This document shows positions 8,878-16,378 of a stretch of 35,183 bases of DNA, piece after piece. The DNA is from Oscillospiraceae bacterium (GTDB taxonomy: Bacteria > Bacillota > Clostridia > Monoglobales > WRAG01). The stretch is from assembly GCA_009780345.1 (NCBI GenBank), contig WRAG01000024.1, positions 1-35,183 on the forward strand, read 5' to 3'. Position 1 is the stretch's first letter. Every line of letters starts with the position of its first letter. The notes under the pieces are model-generated. The model searched no databases and had not been told where the DNA came from. It saw nothing but the letters and a program-made list of their open reading frames with translations. The position numbers and the translations under genes are program-made.

Positions 8878-9435
8878 TTACCGCTCTATCGTCACCGTCC
8901 GTGTCGCCTCGTCCCACTCAACGCTCGCGCCGGTCGCTTCCGAAATCGCGCGAAGCGGCACCAAAGTCCGATTGTCCACAATCTGCGGCGGCACATCCAA
9001 CGGGAAATTGGTTGCCTGATTATTTTCCGTATAATAATCATCATAACCGGTTACAACCGTCATCAAAGGTTCTCCAACACGAAGTTTGATACGGTCTGCG
9101 CCCCTTGACGCATATATAAATTGAAAATAAGGATTCCAATCAACAGCCATTCCGAACGCCTCGAATATCGCGCGCATTGGAACCATAGTTCGATTGTCGA
9201 TTATCATCGGCGGAACGTCGAATTCCAACGCCGCGCCGTCCAAATACACACGAATTTCCGAACCATACGCCGCTATCACAGCGGGAGAAGCATAATATTC
9301 TTCCGAATAATCAGCATAACCGCCCGCGTACTCGTCGGGATATTCCTCAACATCGTCCGGATACGCCATTGTCAGAATCACAAACAACGAAACCGCCAAA
9401 ACTACTGCCAAACATAACGCTAATACCTTCTTCAC
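8878..9435 (-). CDS. Short secreted CAO-N stalk protein
   Basis: The 185-residue protein is a signal peptide (1 to about 24), an acidic/tyrosine-rich linker (DDVEEYPDEY, SEEYYA) and two CAO-N repeats (about 60-185) with NRTMVPMRAIFEAFG and NRTLVPLRAISEATG. It consists of little but the stalk domain, so it may bind wall or another surface protein. The start is GTG 9435, which has AAGGGGG about 7 bases upstream; a longer TTG start at 9462 overlaps the previous gene. It follows the membrane-anchored gene ending at 9449 by 13 bases, with the ribosome site overlapping that gene's stop codon, suggesting an eda - anchor - stalk operon. Confidence 0.8.
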   Translation of the reverse strand: MKKVLALCLAVVLAVSLFVILTMAYPDDVEEYPDEYAGGYADYSEEYYASPAVIAAYGSEIRVYLDGAALEFDVPPMIIDNRTMVPMRAIFEAFGMAVDWNPYFQFIYASRGADRIKLRVGEPLMTVVTGYDDYYTENNQATNFPLDVPPQIVDNRTLVPLRAISEATGASVEWDEATRTVTIER

Positions 9436-9448
9436 TGATTTATCCCCC

Positions 9449-10186
9449 TTATAGATCCGCAATAAATTCTCTTATCGCGGAAATAAACATCCCCAAATCA
9501 TTTTCAATCATAAACAGCGTCTCATCCTCTTGCATTCGTATCTTGCTTACAGTAATAAAATAGTTAATCGACGTATCATCCGGCATAAAATCAAATTCAA
9601 ACCCTCGTTCAAGGGTGAAATAAAGCAATCCCAACTCTTGATTGTCAACAATCGCCAAAAACGAGTTTAAATGTGATATCTCCAAACTACGAAGCTCAAC
9701 TATAGCAATGTTTACATCGGCGTCAAGCTCTTCAATACGCACGGAAAGTATATGTTCGGCAATATTGTCAATGCCAAGCCTAAGCTCGTTACGTCTTTGT
9801 TCCATAAGCGCGAAAAGCGCGTCATAATCCTCTTCAAGCGCGTCAATCGCCGCGTCATCAAGCTGCCCGCCCAAGCTGGCAAGAACAATTCGGTCAACCG
9901 CCATCATCCAAGCAGTTCGAACGACGTTTTCAACTCCGGAAACATTGCCGTCCTCGATAAAAGTCGCCACTACATCTTCCGCTTCAAACAAAATTTCAGG
10001 CATCTCAATCCGCTCGAACATATATCTCGCGTTAAAAATCCATTCGTCAACTTCAAAATCGACAATGTTCGAATCGTTTCCGCCGTTATCACCGTTTCCG
10101 CAAGCAAATATAAGCGTCACCGCAACTGCCGCCGCGATAATTACCGCAACAATTATTAGTATGAGTAATTTTTTGTTTTTTAACAT
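9449..10186 (-). CDS. Membrane-anchored or lipoprotein of unknown function
   Basis: The 245-residue protein starts with a lysine-rich N-terminus and a long hydrophobic segment (about 7-28) ending LIFACGNG. IFAC is a weak lipobox, so it may be a lipoprotein or a single-pass anchored protein. The extracellular part is acidic and helical (for example EELDADVNIAIVELRSLE), with no family I recognise. The start ATG 10186 is one base after the eda stop codon; AGAGG lies about 12 bases upstream, a rather long spacing, so translational coupling to eda is likely. A TTG 24 bases further upstream is in frame but less credible. Confidence 0.65.
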   Translation of the reverse strand: MLKNKKLLILIIVAVIIAAAVAVTLIFACGNGDNGGNDSNIVDFEVDEWIFNARYMFERIEMPEILFEAEDVVATFIEDGNVSGVENVVRTAWMMAVDRIVLASLGGQLDDAAIDALEEDYDALFALMEQRRNELRLGIDNIAEHILSVRIEELDADVNIAIVELRSLEISHLNSFLAIVDNQELGLLYFTLERGFEFDFMPDDTSINYFITVSKIRMQEDETLFMIENDLGMFISAIREFIADL

Positions 10187-10187
10187 A

Positions 10188-10814
10188 TTAACCACGAACC
10201 TCTTTAACAATTTTCACCGCTTCTTTTGATAGGCGCGTAACTTCCGCCAAATCAGGCTTTATCATAAACGATCCGCCGCAAGCGATAATTTTCCCAAATT
10301 CCAAATATTTTGCCAAATTACCGGTATCAACACCGCCGGTCGGAATAAATGTCATCTTCGTATACGGCGCGGCAAGCGCTTTAATCATCGAAAGTCCGCC
10401 CGCCTGCTCCGCCGGAAAGAATTTCACCGTGTCAAGTCCGTGTTCAATCGCCATTTCAATCTCGGTCGGCGTTATACATCCCGGGAAAATCGGGACGTTT
10501 TTACTTTGACAATGCTTAACCACCTTCGAATTAAATCCCGGCGACACGATAAACTTCGCGCCCGCCGCAATCGCGCGGTCGGCCTGTTCGGTGGTCAGAA
10601 CGGTTCCCGCTCCGATAAACATGTCCGGAAATTTGTCCGAAATCAGCTTAATGGACCCTTCCGCCGCGTCGGTTCTAAACGTAATTTCCGCGCACGGAAG
10701 TCCGCCATCAATCAACGCCTGCGCCAACGGAACCGCGTCAGCAGTATCGTCAATTTTAATTACCGGAACAATTCCGATTTCCCGAATTTGAGTTAAAATT
10801 TGCTCTTTTGTCAT
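10188..10814 (-). CDS. eda: KDPG aldolase (Eda)
   Basis: This enzyme cleaves 2-keto-3-deoxy-6-phosphogluconate to pyruvate and glyceraldehyde 3-phosphate. The 208-residue length is standard. The Schiff-base lysine is K130 in VKFFPAE, with E43 and R47 in AEITFRT and the phosphate-binding IPTGGVD near the end. The related KHG aldolase activity is often carried by the same protein. The start ATG 10814 follows TAGGAGG. With kdgK (7096-8130) it completes the lower Entner-Doudoroff steps, although the two genes are separated by two surface-protein genes and a repeat block. Confidence 0.94.
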   Translation of the reverse strand: MTKEQILTQIREIGIVPVIKIDDTADAVPLAQALIDGGLPCAEITFRTDAAEGSIKLISDKFPDMFIGAGTVLTTEQADRAIAAGAKFIVSPGFNSKVVKHCQSKNVPIFPGCITPTEIEMAIEHGLDTVKFFPAEQAGGLSMIKALAAPYTKMTFIPTGGVDTGNLAKYLEFGKIIACGGSFMIKPDLAEVTRLSKEAVKIVKEVRG

Positions 10815-10838
10815 TTGAAATTCCTCCTATTTAAATTG

Positions 10839-10863
10839 GAATTTCGCGTTTTTTGCGAAATTC
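10839..10863. promoter_or_regulatory. Intergenic hairpin upstream of eda
   Basis: A 9-bp perfect stem GAATTTCGC (10839-10847) / GCGAAATTC (10855-10863) encloses a 7-base loop of mainly T on the plus strand. It lies between the DUF1858 gene and eda. No U-tract follows on the minus strand, so it looks more like a processing or stability hairpin than a terminator. Confidence 0.4.
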
Positions 10864-10896
10864 TCTCTTTCATTGTTAATTGCACATTGTTAATTA

Positions 10897-11100
10897 TTAA
10901 TTGGTTTGCGCAAGATATGTATTTATTTTTCTAATCAACGCGTCCGCGTCCTGCCCGTGCGAAGCGCAAGCCTGCTCAATCGTTTCGCCGCTCGCCGACG
11001 GACAACCGAGGCAATGCATGCCGATTTCCATAAAAAATTGCGCCGTCCCTCTGTCCATGTTTAACGCATCTAAAATTATTGTGTCTTTTGTAACTTCCAT
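10897..11100 (-). CDS. DUF1858 domain protein
   Basis: The 67-residue protein matches the DUF1858 pattern almost end to end: VTKDTIILDALNMDRGTA, then FMEIGMHCLGCPSASGETIE with the CxxC cysteines at C30 and C33, and an ACASHGQDADALIRKIN tail. The family is small, cytoplasmic and common in anaerobes. The paired cysteines suggest metal or redox binding, but the function is not established. The start ATG 11100 follows AAAGGAG. It lies between eda and the disrupted signal peptidase gene on the same strand. Confidence 0.85.
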   Translation of the reverse strand: MEVTKDTIILDALNMDRGTAQFFMEIGMHCLGCPSASGETIEQACASHGQDADALIRKINTYLAQTN

Positions 11101-11146
11101 AGTAGATTCTCCTTTGTATTGATATTATATAAAAATTGTTCCTAAT

Positions 11147-11636
11147 TTACCTAGTCGTAACTCTTCCTCGAATTCTCAAAAGGGAAACCGGTCCGTTCTC
11201 ACGGCTGTCATTGCTGTTATTGCGGTTATCGCCCATCACAAATACATATCCATCCTCAACGATAACCGGATTTTCTCGGCTAAATCCGCCGCTTCGCATA
11301 AAATTACCGGAAATTCTCGTCGGCTCCATAATTATATGGTTCGTCGAGAATTTCATCATTCAAATAAACATTCCCCGAAGCAAGATCGATGTAAATCGTA
11401 TCTCCCGCAACCGCGATGATACGCTTAAAATGCGTCGGACACTCACAATCATACTGCGCCTCAAAAGCAATTATATCGCCTCTGTCAAAGGTTTCCGCGC
11501 GACTATCTATAAAAATTAAATCCCCGTTTGAAGCGGTGGGTTCCATCGAATCTCCCAAAACAATGCCAATCGGCGGCGTACAGCCAATTATGAGTAAAAA
11601 TGAGATAATGATGAGGAGTATTATGGTTTTTTTCAT
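11147..11636 (-). pseudogene. lepB: Signal peptidase I-like gene, frameshifted
   Basis: The first frame (11636 to 11304, 110 residues) carries the S26 peptidase nucleophile S30 in GDSMEPT and the general-base lysine K71 in FKRIIAVAGD. The last conserved box, VFVMGDNRNNSNDSRENG, is in another frame ending at 11147. The two frames meet at about 11303-11315, so a single indel splits the gene. The start ATG has AAAGGAG. The N-terminus is unusual: the hydrophobic segment ends in LLIIGC (C19), a lipobox, just 11 residues before the catalytic serine. The indel may be a real mutation or a sequencing error; both catalytic residues lie before it. Confidence 0.7.
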
Positions 11637-12142
11637 TCAATCTCGCTCCTTTGGGCTAAGGGCTTTGCCCTAAAACCCTTTATTCGGGTCCGTCCCAAGA
11701 GCCTCTGCTGCCGCAGGGGCGGTAAGGACTCTGCCCTTACCAATCCCGGTCGCCTATGGTCGCAAACGCACAAACCGCGATTTGCGCCAAAGTCGGCGAC
11801 GATAAAAGCATTAGTTAGCGAACCGCATTCGCGGAAAGATTAGCGAGATATAGCACCGCGCCCGTTCGAGAGCGACCCGCGCCTTAAAGCGCGAGATATT
11901 TTTTGGTAGAAGCGAGTTGATACGCTAGCCACCGCGCCATGTGCGCTCGGTTTTTGAGCGTGTTCATGAGCGCGGCGCTTTTGGTCAAACTTTTGGCGCG
12001 CAAAAGTTTGCTGGATTGGCAAGGACTGGTCCTTGCCGCGTCGCGCGCGCCCGCGCAACGTCTGCGGCAGTCGCCGCACATATGCGCTTGTCAGCGCAAA
12101 ATCCCCGCGCGCCCGCGCAAAAGGTCTAAGGCGCAACGCGCC
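11637..12142. repeat. Mosaic palindromic repeat block 2 (no gene)
   Basis: The 506-base gap has no supported gene. It contains module C (11815-11880), module B (about 12011-12066, including GGCAAGGACTGGTCCTTGCC at 12018-12037), a GGGCTAAGGGCTTTGCCC segment near 11648-11666, and TAAGGCGC (12127-12134) / GCGCCTTA (12138-12145), the last arm of which includes the stop codon of the HAD gene. Module B recurs at about 14398-14453. Very GC-rich compared with flanking genes. Confidence 0.72.
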
Positions 12143-13177
12143 TTAATTCAAAAACAACTCCCGTAACCCCATCACATCATCGAAGATATACTCCGCGCCG
12201 TTCTCCTCAAAATATCCGCGCATATCCGCGCCCGAAACTCCGGTAAGTACAGCAGCGAACGCGAACCCGCCCGCTTTCGCCGAAACAAAATCCGCCGCCG
12301 CGTCACCAACAACCAAAACACCGTCAGTAATATTATCGTGCGAGCCGGCCAAAATCTCCTTATCAGTATATCGCCCGCCCGCCGCGGCTTTCAAAAACAC
12401 ATACGGATGCGGCTTCGCAAGCGAAACCTCGCTTTTGCAAGCAATCTCAGCATTCACCGTATCGGTGTAACTTCCAATACTGGCTTTATCAAAATATTCC
12501 TCAATATCCCACATCTCCAGCGGGCGTTTCAGTTCGCCGTCAGGACGCCCGGTACCAATTCCTAACACAATCCCACGCGCTTTCAACGTTTCAAGCAACC
12601 CGCGCAACTTCTCAAGCGGCACACACGGCTTCTCCATCGCATAAAGCCCGGTTTCCACGAACCAATACGCGAACACATCTTGCACTATCCCCCAAAATTC
12701 GCCTTTCTCCCGAACAAAGTAAGAAACATCCCTGCCGGTCACTCGCGCCGCGGCATTATACGAAATATCATAAACTTCCGTCGCGTCGTACGGCAAACTT
12801 TGCGCAAACTCAAGCACTTTTTTGAAGTGTTCCTTATCAAGTTTCTGCAAATCCGGGTCAATATGCTTAGAAATGCAATATGTAACAAGCGCCAAATCCC
12901 AATTCGTATTAACGCCGCGCACTTTCAGCGCATTTATCATATCCCGCCCGCAAAATACCGTATCATGAACGCCGTCAATATCACTCGCGTCAACATTCTC
13001 CCGCCCGAACAGCAATTCGCAAACGGTAAGCGCCGCCGCGTCCCAATACATACTCTCACCGGTGATAACACCGTCCATATCGAAAATAATTTTACTGAAG
13101 CAGGCGGAGCCTGCTGAATGCCCCGCGTCCGAATTTGCATTAACATTTGTGCCGCGAGTATTTGAGTTATTTAACAT
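12143..13177 (-). CDS. HAD-superfamily phosphatase in the his-like cluster
   Basis: The 344-residue protein has all HAD motifs: the nucleophile and acid D33 and D35 in FDMDGVIT, motif II T209 in GIGTGRPDGE, motif III K255 in KPHPYVF and motif IV VVGDAAADF (289-297). An inserted cap domain lies between about 45 and 190. It is expected to hydrolyse a phosphate monoester. The start ATG 13177 overlaps the end of the HisB-like gene by 11 bases and uses AAGGTGA within it, so the two are translationally coupled. That makes histidinol-phosphate phosphatase one candidate role, but the neighbouring His-like proteins are atypical and another sugar-phosphate-like substrate is possible. Confidence 0.82.
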   Translation of the reverse strand: MLNNSNTRGTNVNANSDAGHSAGSACFSKIIFDMDGVITGESMYWDAAALTVCELLFGRENVDASDIDGVHDTVFCGRDMINALKVRGVNTNWDLALVTYCISKHIDPDLQKLDKEHFKKVLEFAQSLPYDATEVYDISYNAAARVTGRDVSYFVREKGEFWGIVQDVFAYWFVETGLYAMEKPCVPLEKLRGLLETLKARGIVLGIGTGRPDGELKRPLEMWDIEEYFDKASIGSYTDTVNAEIACKSEVSLAKPHPYVFLKAAAGGRYTDKEILAGSHDNITDGVLVVGDAAADFVSAKAGGFAFAAVLTGVSGADMRGYFEENGAEYIFDDVMGLRELFLN

Positions 13178-13838
13178 CGTATGTCACCTTTCCCGCAACT
13201 CCGGCGGTCAAACCTGCCCTCGCCGGATCAACGTATAACGCCCGTCCAAGCGCGGTTCCGACCGCGCGAAACGCCGCTTCCCAAATATGATGCCCATTCG
13301 CGCCCTTTTCAACGTCAACATGCAGCGTACAACTCGCCCCCTGCGCGAATCCATCCAAAAACGTCAATAAATCGTCGCTATACATTCCCTCAACCTCGTC
13401 GGCAATATAAATGCCGCCCTCGTTGCAAGTACAACTTTCACATCCGCAATCACACGAACGCCCGCCGCCCGCAGTGCTAAAATCAAACAACGCGCGCCCC
13501 TCAAAAGAAATCGCCGCGCTCACTTTCGCCTCGTCGATTATACCAATCGCATCGCCGTATCCGATCGGAACATTCTCCGCCACAAGGTCGGCAACAGCCT
13601 TGCCGAAAGTCATTCCGACATCTTCGGCGATCACATGCGTCAAGTCAAACTTGTCCAGTTCAACCGAAACTTCAATATTTACAGAACTTCGATACGCGAT
13701 ATGCTCTAACATATGGTTAAGAAACATAATCGGCGTATTGATTTTGCTTCGATAGTCCGCGGCAAGCGCGCCGAGCGTCAATTTAACGACAATCTCCGAT
13801 TCGGTCGTCTTCCGCGTCGCGGTAACAGTGGTTTTCAA
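13167..13838 (-). CDS. HisB-like (imidazoleglycerol-phosphate dehydratase family) protein, divergent
   Basis: The 223-residue protein follows the IGPD fold pattern: FLNHMLEHIA (39-48), an AEDVGMTFGKAV block (71-82), GYGDAIGIIDEAKV (93-106), then GANGHHIWEAAFRAVGTALGRAL (179-201). IGPD is a Mn enzyme whose ligands come from repeated histidine motifs. Here HHIWEA (183-188) is kept, but the usual DHML is NHML (41-44), the histidine after it is R50, and HHTxED is reduced to H68-x-x-x-E72-D73. A cysteine cluster (C129, C131, C133, C136, C138) is inserted mid-protein. The start is TTG 13838, with AAGGAGG eight bases upstream. The fold is clear; canonical dehydratase activity is doubtful. Confidence 0.75.
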   Translation of the reverse strand: MKTTVTATRKTTESEIVVKLTLGALAADYRSKINTPIMFLNHMLEHIAYRSSVNIEVSVELDKFDLTHVIAEDVGMTFGKAVADLVAENVPIGYGDAIGIIDEAKVSAAISFEGRALFDFSTAGGGRSCDCGCESCTCNEGGIYIADEVEGMYSDDLLTFLDGFAQGASCTLHVDVEKGANGHHIWEAAFRAVGTALGRALYVDPARAGLTAGVAGKVTYDVK

Positions 13839-14541
13839 AATAATTTCCTCCTTTTTGCTTTTAAGGCTCCTTAGGCAAAGGCAGATGGCTGTGGATTTTG
13901 CTTTGCAAAATCTTACGCCCCTGCACTTTTTGGCTATGGCTTTCCAAAGACGAAAGCCAAGTCTCAAATGAAGCTGTCACGTAGTGACTGAGGATTGTTA
14001 TTTTTACAATCCCCCGTCGCCAACAGGCGACACCCCCTTTGCCTGGAAGCAGGGCTTTTCTAGTTATCAACTTACTCCCTGTCGCGAACCGCATTCGCGG
14101 AAAAATTACCGAGATATAACACTGCGCTCATTCGAGATCGACCCGCGCCTAAAAGCGCGAGATGTCATTTGGTTGAATGTGCTATGTTTGCACTAACTTT
14201 CGCCCGTGGTTCCGCTAGCGGGGTACCCGCCCGATGGTTTTTGTCGGGAAGGGTCGCAGCGGGGAGGGCGACGGTTTTTGTCAAGTTTTTGACGCACAAA
14301 AACTTGGCAGATGGCTGTGGATTTTGCAAGCAAAATTTTACGCCCCTGCACTTTTCGGCTACCGCTTGCGAAAAACCACGCAAGCGAAGTCTCAAATGCT
14401 GGTTTGGCAAGGACTGGTCCTTGCCGCGCCGCGCGCGCCCGCGCAACGCCTGCCGCCACAGCGGCAAAAAGGGCTTTTAGGGCAAAGCCCTAAAAACTCG
14501 CGCCCTTTGGGCGCAATTTTGCAAAACTTTTTTCAAAAGTT
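13839..14541. repeat. Mosaic palindromic repeat block 3 (no gene)
   Basis: The 703-base gap between the HisB-like and HisD-like genes contains no supported gene, apart from the HisB-like ribosome site at its left edge. Module A occurs twice (13880-13970 and 14307-14398, GGCAGATGGCTGTGGATTTT start), module C at 14083-14160, inverted module D at about 14207-14233, module B at 14398-14453, a TTTAGGGCAAAGCCCTAAA hairpin near 14476-14494, and a GCGCCC-TTT-GGGCGC palindrome (14500-14514). An AAAACTTTT-type hairpin (about 14523-14543) adjoins the HisD-like stop and could terminate it. Confidence 0.75.
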
Positions 14542-15840
14542 TTATTCCCTATCGGCAACAGCTGCCGCATGCGCGTCAAACCCCTCCGCAGTCGCGAATC
14601 GCGCCGCGTGCTCGCGAACCCGCTCGAATCCCTCGCGAGACGCATATCCAATCGACGAACGCTTCAAAAAGTCGAACACCGACACACTCGAATACGTCTT
14701 CGCGAACCCGCCGGTGGGCAATATCGCGTTCGGCCCGAGCAAGAAATTACACAACGTCACAGGCGTATTATCGCCCAACAAAATTTCGCCCGCATTCTTA
14801 ATCTTCGGCAAAAGATCGAACGGATTTTCGCACATGACTTCCATATGCTCGGGCGCGTAAAGGTTAACAAAATCAATACTTTCACCCAAACTATCGGTCA
14901 AAATCACGCCGCCGTATGTCGAAAAGTTTGTCGCGATAAAACCTTGTCGTTTCGGCGATAACTTCTTCATTTGTTCTTGCATAATCGGCAAAACCTTGTC
15001 CACCAATTCCCTGGAATGAGTCACAAGCAACGACGCCGAATCCCCGCCATGCTCCGCCTCAATCATCCAATCAAGCGCGACATTATGCGGATTCGCCCTC
15101 TCGTCGGCAAGTATAATCGCCTCACTCGGCCCCGCGGGAAGCCCGACATCGATATAATTCGCCAAAACCCGCTTCGCCGCGGTGGCGTAAGCATTTCCGG
15201 GTCCAATAATTTTATGACATTTCGGTATGGTTTCGGTTCCAAACGCCGCGGACGCGACGGCCTGAATCCCGCCAACCTTATATATTTCAGTAATTCCGAT
15301 AATTTTCGCCGCCGCCAAAAGCGTATCGTCAACATTCCCCTCTTCATTCGGCGGAGTAACAACAACAATCTTCGACACGCCGGCGATAACCGCGGGAATT
15401 CCAAGCATTAAAAGCACCGACGGAAAACTCCCTTTCCCGCGCGGCACATAAAGGCAAACATCCACAATCGGCGTAGTTTTCTCGCCCACCATAAGCCCTT
15501 TATCAACCTCGGTAAACCACATTTCCTCCGGTAACTGCTTCTCGTGGAAATTCCTGATATTCCCCGCCGCGTATTCGATGGTTTCCCGAATTTTCGGATC
15601 AAGCCGACGATATCCGTCCTCAATTTCCGCCTCGGTAACCTTGATTTTATCCTGCGAAAGCTTAACTTTATCGAATTTTTCGGTATATTCCAAAACTGCC
15701 TTATCTCCGCGCGCACGAATATCGTTCGAAACCTCGGTTGCAAGTTTCATATGCTCCGAAATATCAATTTCCGCGCGTTTGAGGACAAAATTTTTGACCT
15801 CCGCGCTAACCTCTGACCACTTATGTATATTGACGTTCAT
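14542..15840 (-). CDS. Histidinol dehydrogenase family protein (HisD-like)
   Basis: The 432-residue protein is HisD-like along its length: GGIQAVASAAFGTE (190-203), IIGPGNAY (211-218), LPAGPSE (234-240), the catalytic pair E331-H332 in APEHMEV, and H424 near the C-terminus. HisD oxidises histidinol to histidine with two NAD and one Zn. Two usual residues differ: the Zn-ligand Gln of QAEH is E261 in IEAEHGG, and the conserved NHVLPT is NAILPT (371-376). It may therefore act on another alcohol substrate. The start is ATG 15840 with GGAGGGGG; a longer TTG start overlaps that site. A good promoter precedes it. Confidence 0.85.
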   Translation of the reverse strand: MNVNIHKWSEVSAEVKNFVLKRAEIDISEHMKLATEVSNDIRARGDKAVLEYTEKFDKVKLSQDKIKVTEAEIEDGYRRLDPKIRETIEYAAGNIRNFHEKQLPEEMWFTEVDKGLMVGEKTTPIVDVCLYVPRGKGSFPSVLLMLGIPAVIAGVSKIVVVTPPNEEGNVDDTLLAAAKIIGITEIYKVGGIQAVASAAFGTETIPKCHKIIGPGNAYATAAKRVLANYIDVGLPAGPSEAIILADERANPHNVALDWMIEAEHGGDSASLLVTHSRELVDKVLPIMQEQMKKLSPKRQGFIATNFSTYGGVILTDSLGESIDFVNLYAPEHMEVMCENPFDLLPKIKNAGEILLGDNTPVTLCNFLLGPNAILPTGGFAKTYSSVSVFDFLKRSSIGYASREGFERVREHAARFATAEGFDAHAAAVADRE

Positions 15841-15873
15841 AGCTACCCCCTCCAATCAAGCTCACATGAAAAC

Positions 15874-15902
15874 ATTTTACCATAATCCCAAAATTTATGC
15901 AA
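15874..15902 (-). promoter_or_regulatory. Promoter of the HisD-like gene
   Basis: On the minus strand TTGCAT (15902-15897) and TAAAAT (15879-15874) are 17 bases apart, 34 bases upstream of the ATG at 15840. Confidence 0.65.
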
Positions 15903-15950
15903 CAGTTATTTGCATTAATTTAAGATAGGAATTTTGCCCATTATGGTAAA
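15876..15950. promoter_or_regulatory. Candidate operator: spaced inverted repeat over the HisD-like promoter
   Basis: TTTACCATAAT (15876-15886) and its exact reverse complement ATTATGGTAAA (15940-15950) are 64 bases apart start to start. The first half overlaps the -10 box of the HisD-like promoter. The spacing suggests a looping repressor or a long-stem cruciform. Confidence 0.45.
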
Positions 15951-16203
15951 CATATTCGTTTGCAGAGATTCGAAAATTTTTAATTTAAGTAGTGATACCG
16001 CAAAGCGGACGCGTTTCCTAAAATATGTAAAATTCGTCATAGTTGACACATAAAAAATGTGCATAATGTGCATAAAACTGTCAATAACTTTGAAATATGG
16101 CTTTGTCCTTGTCGATAACTTTTTAATTCGCATCACATATTTCACATTATGTACACTAACGTTAACATAAATTTTTATACTGTATATTGTGTTATTTTTT
16201 TGG

Positions 16204-16232
16204 TTGACAAATAGATATTGTTATGATAGAAT
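16204..16232 (+). promoter_or_regulatory. Promoter of the tRNA-Leu transcript
   Basis: TTGACA (16204-16209), a 17-base spacer and TAGAAT (16227-16232) form a near-consensus promoter about 145 bases upstream of the mature tRNA. The transcript would carry a long 5' leader with a hairpin. Confidence 0.75.
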
Positions 16233-16378
16233 GTTTTAAGTCACCGCAAATACGGTTTTATTTCCAAAAACGCCCTAACAAGGTGGACGTTTTTGGAAAA
16301 GACGATTCGCCATCCATAATGCGAGCTTTTGCCGCGCTATTTGCGGGAAAATGAGCGATAAGGACGAGCGACGAGGAC

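Larger units (their letters stand above)
15841..16378. other. AT-rich intergenic region between hisD-like gene and tRNA-Leu
   Basis: These 538 bases hold the leftward promoter of the HisD-like gene, a rightward promoter for tRNA-Leu and an inverted repeat (both listed separately), plus a stem TTCCAAAAACG (16262-16272) / CGTTTTTGGAA (16288-16298) in the tRNA leader. I see no credible gene; a leftward 76-codon frame (15915-16145) lacks a ribosome site and resembles nothing I know. Confidence 0.6.

Noticed and set aside
15915-16145. A 76-codon minus-strand frame upstream of the HisD-like gene
   Set aside because: No ribosome site, AT-driven composition, and it overlaps regulatory sequence; not supported as a gene.
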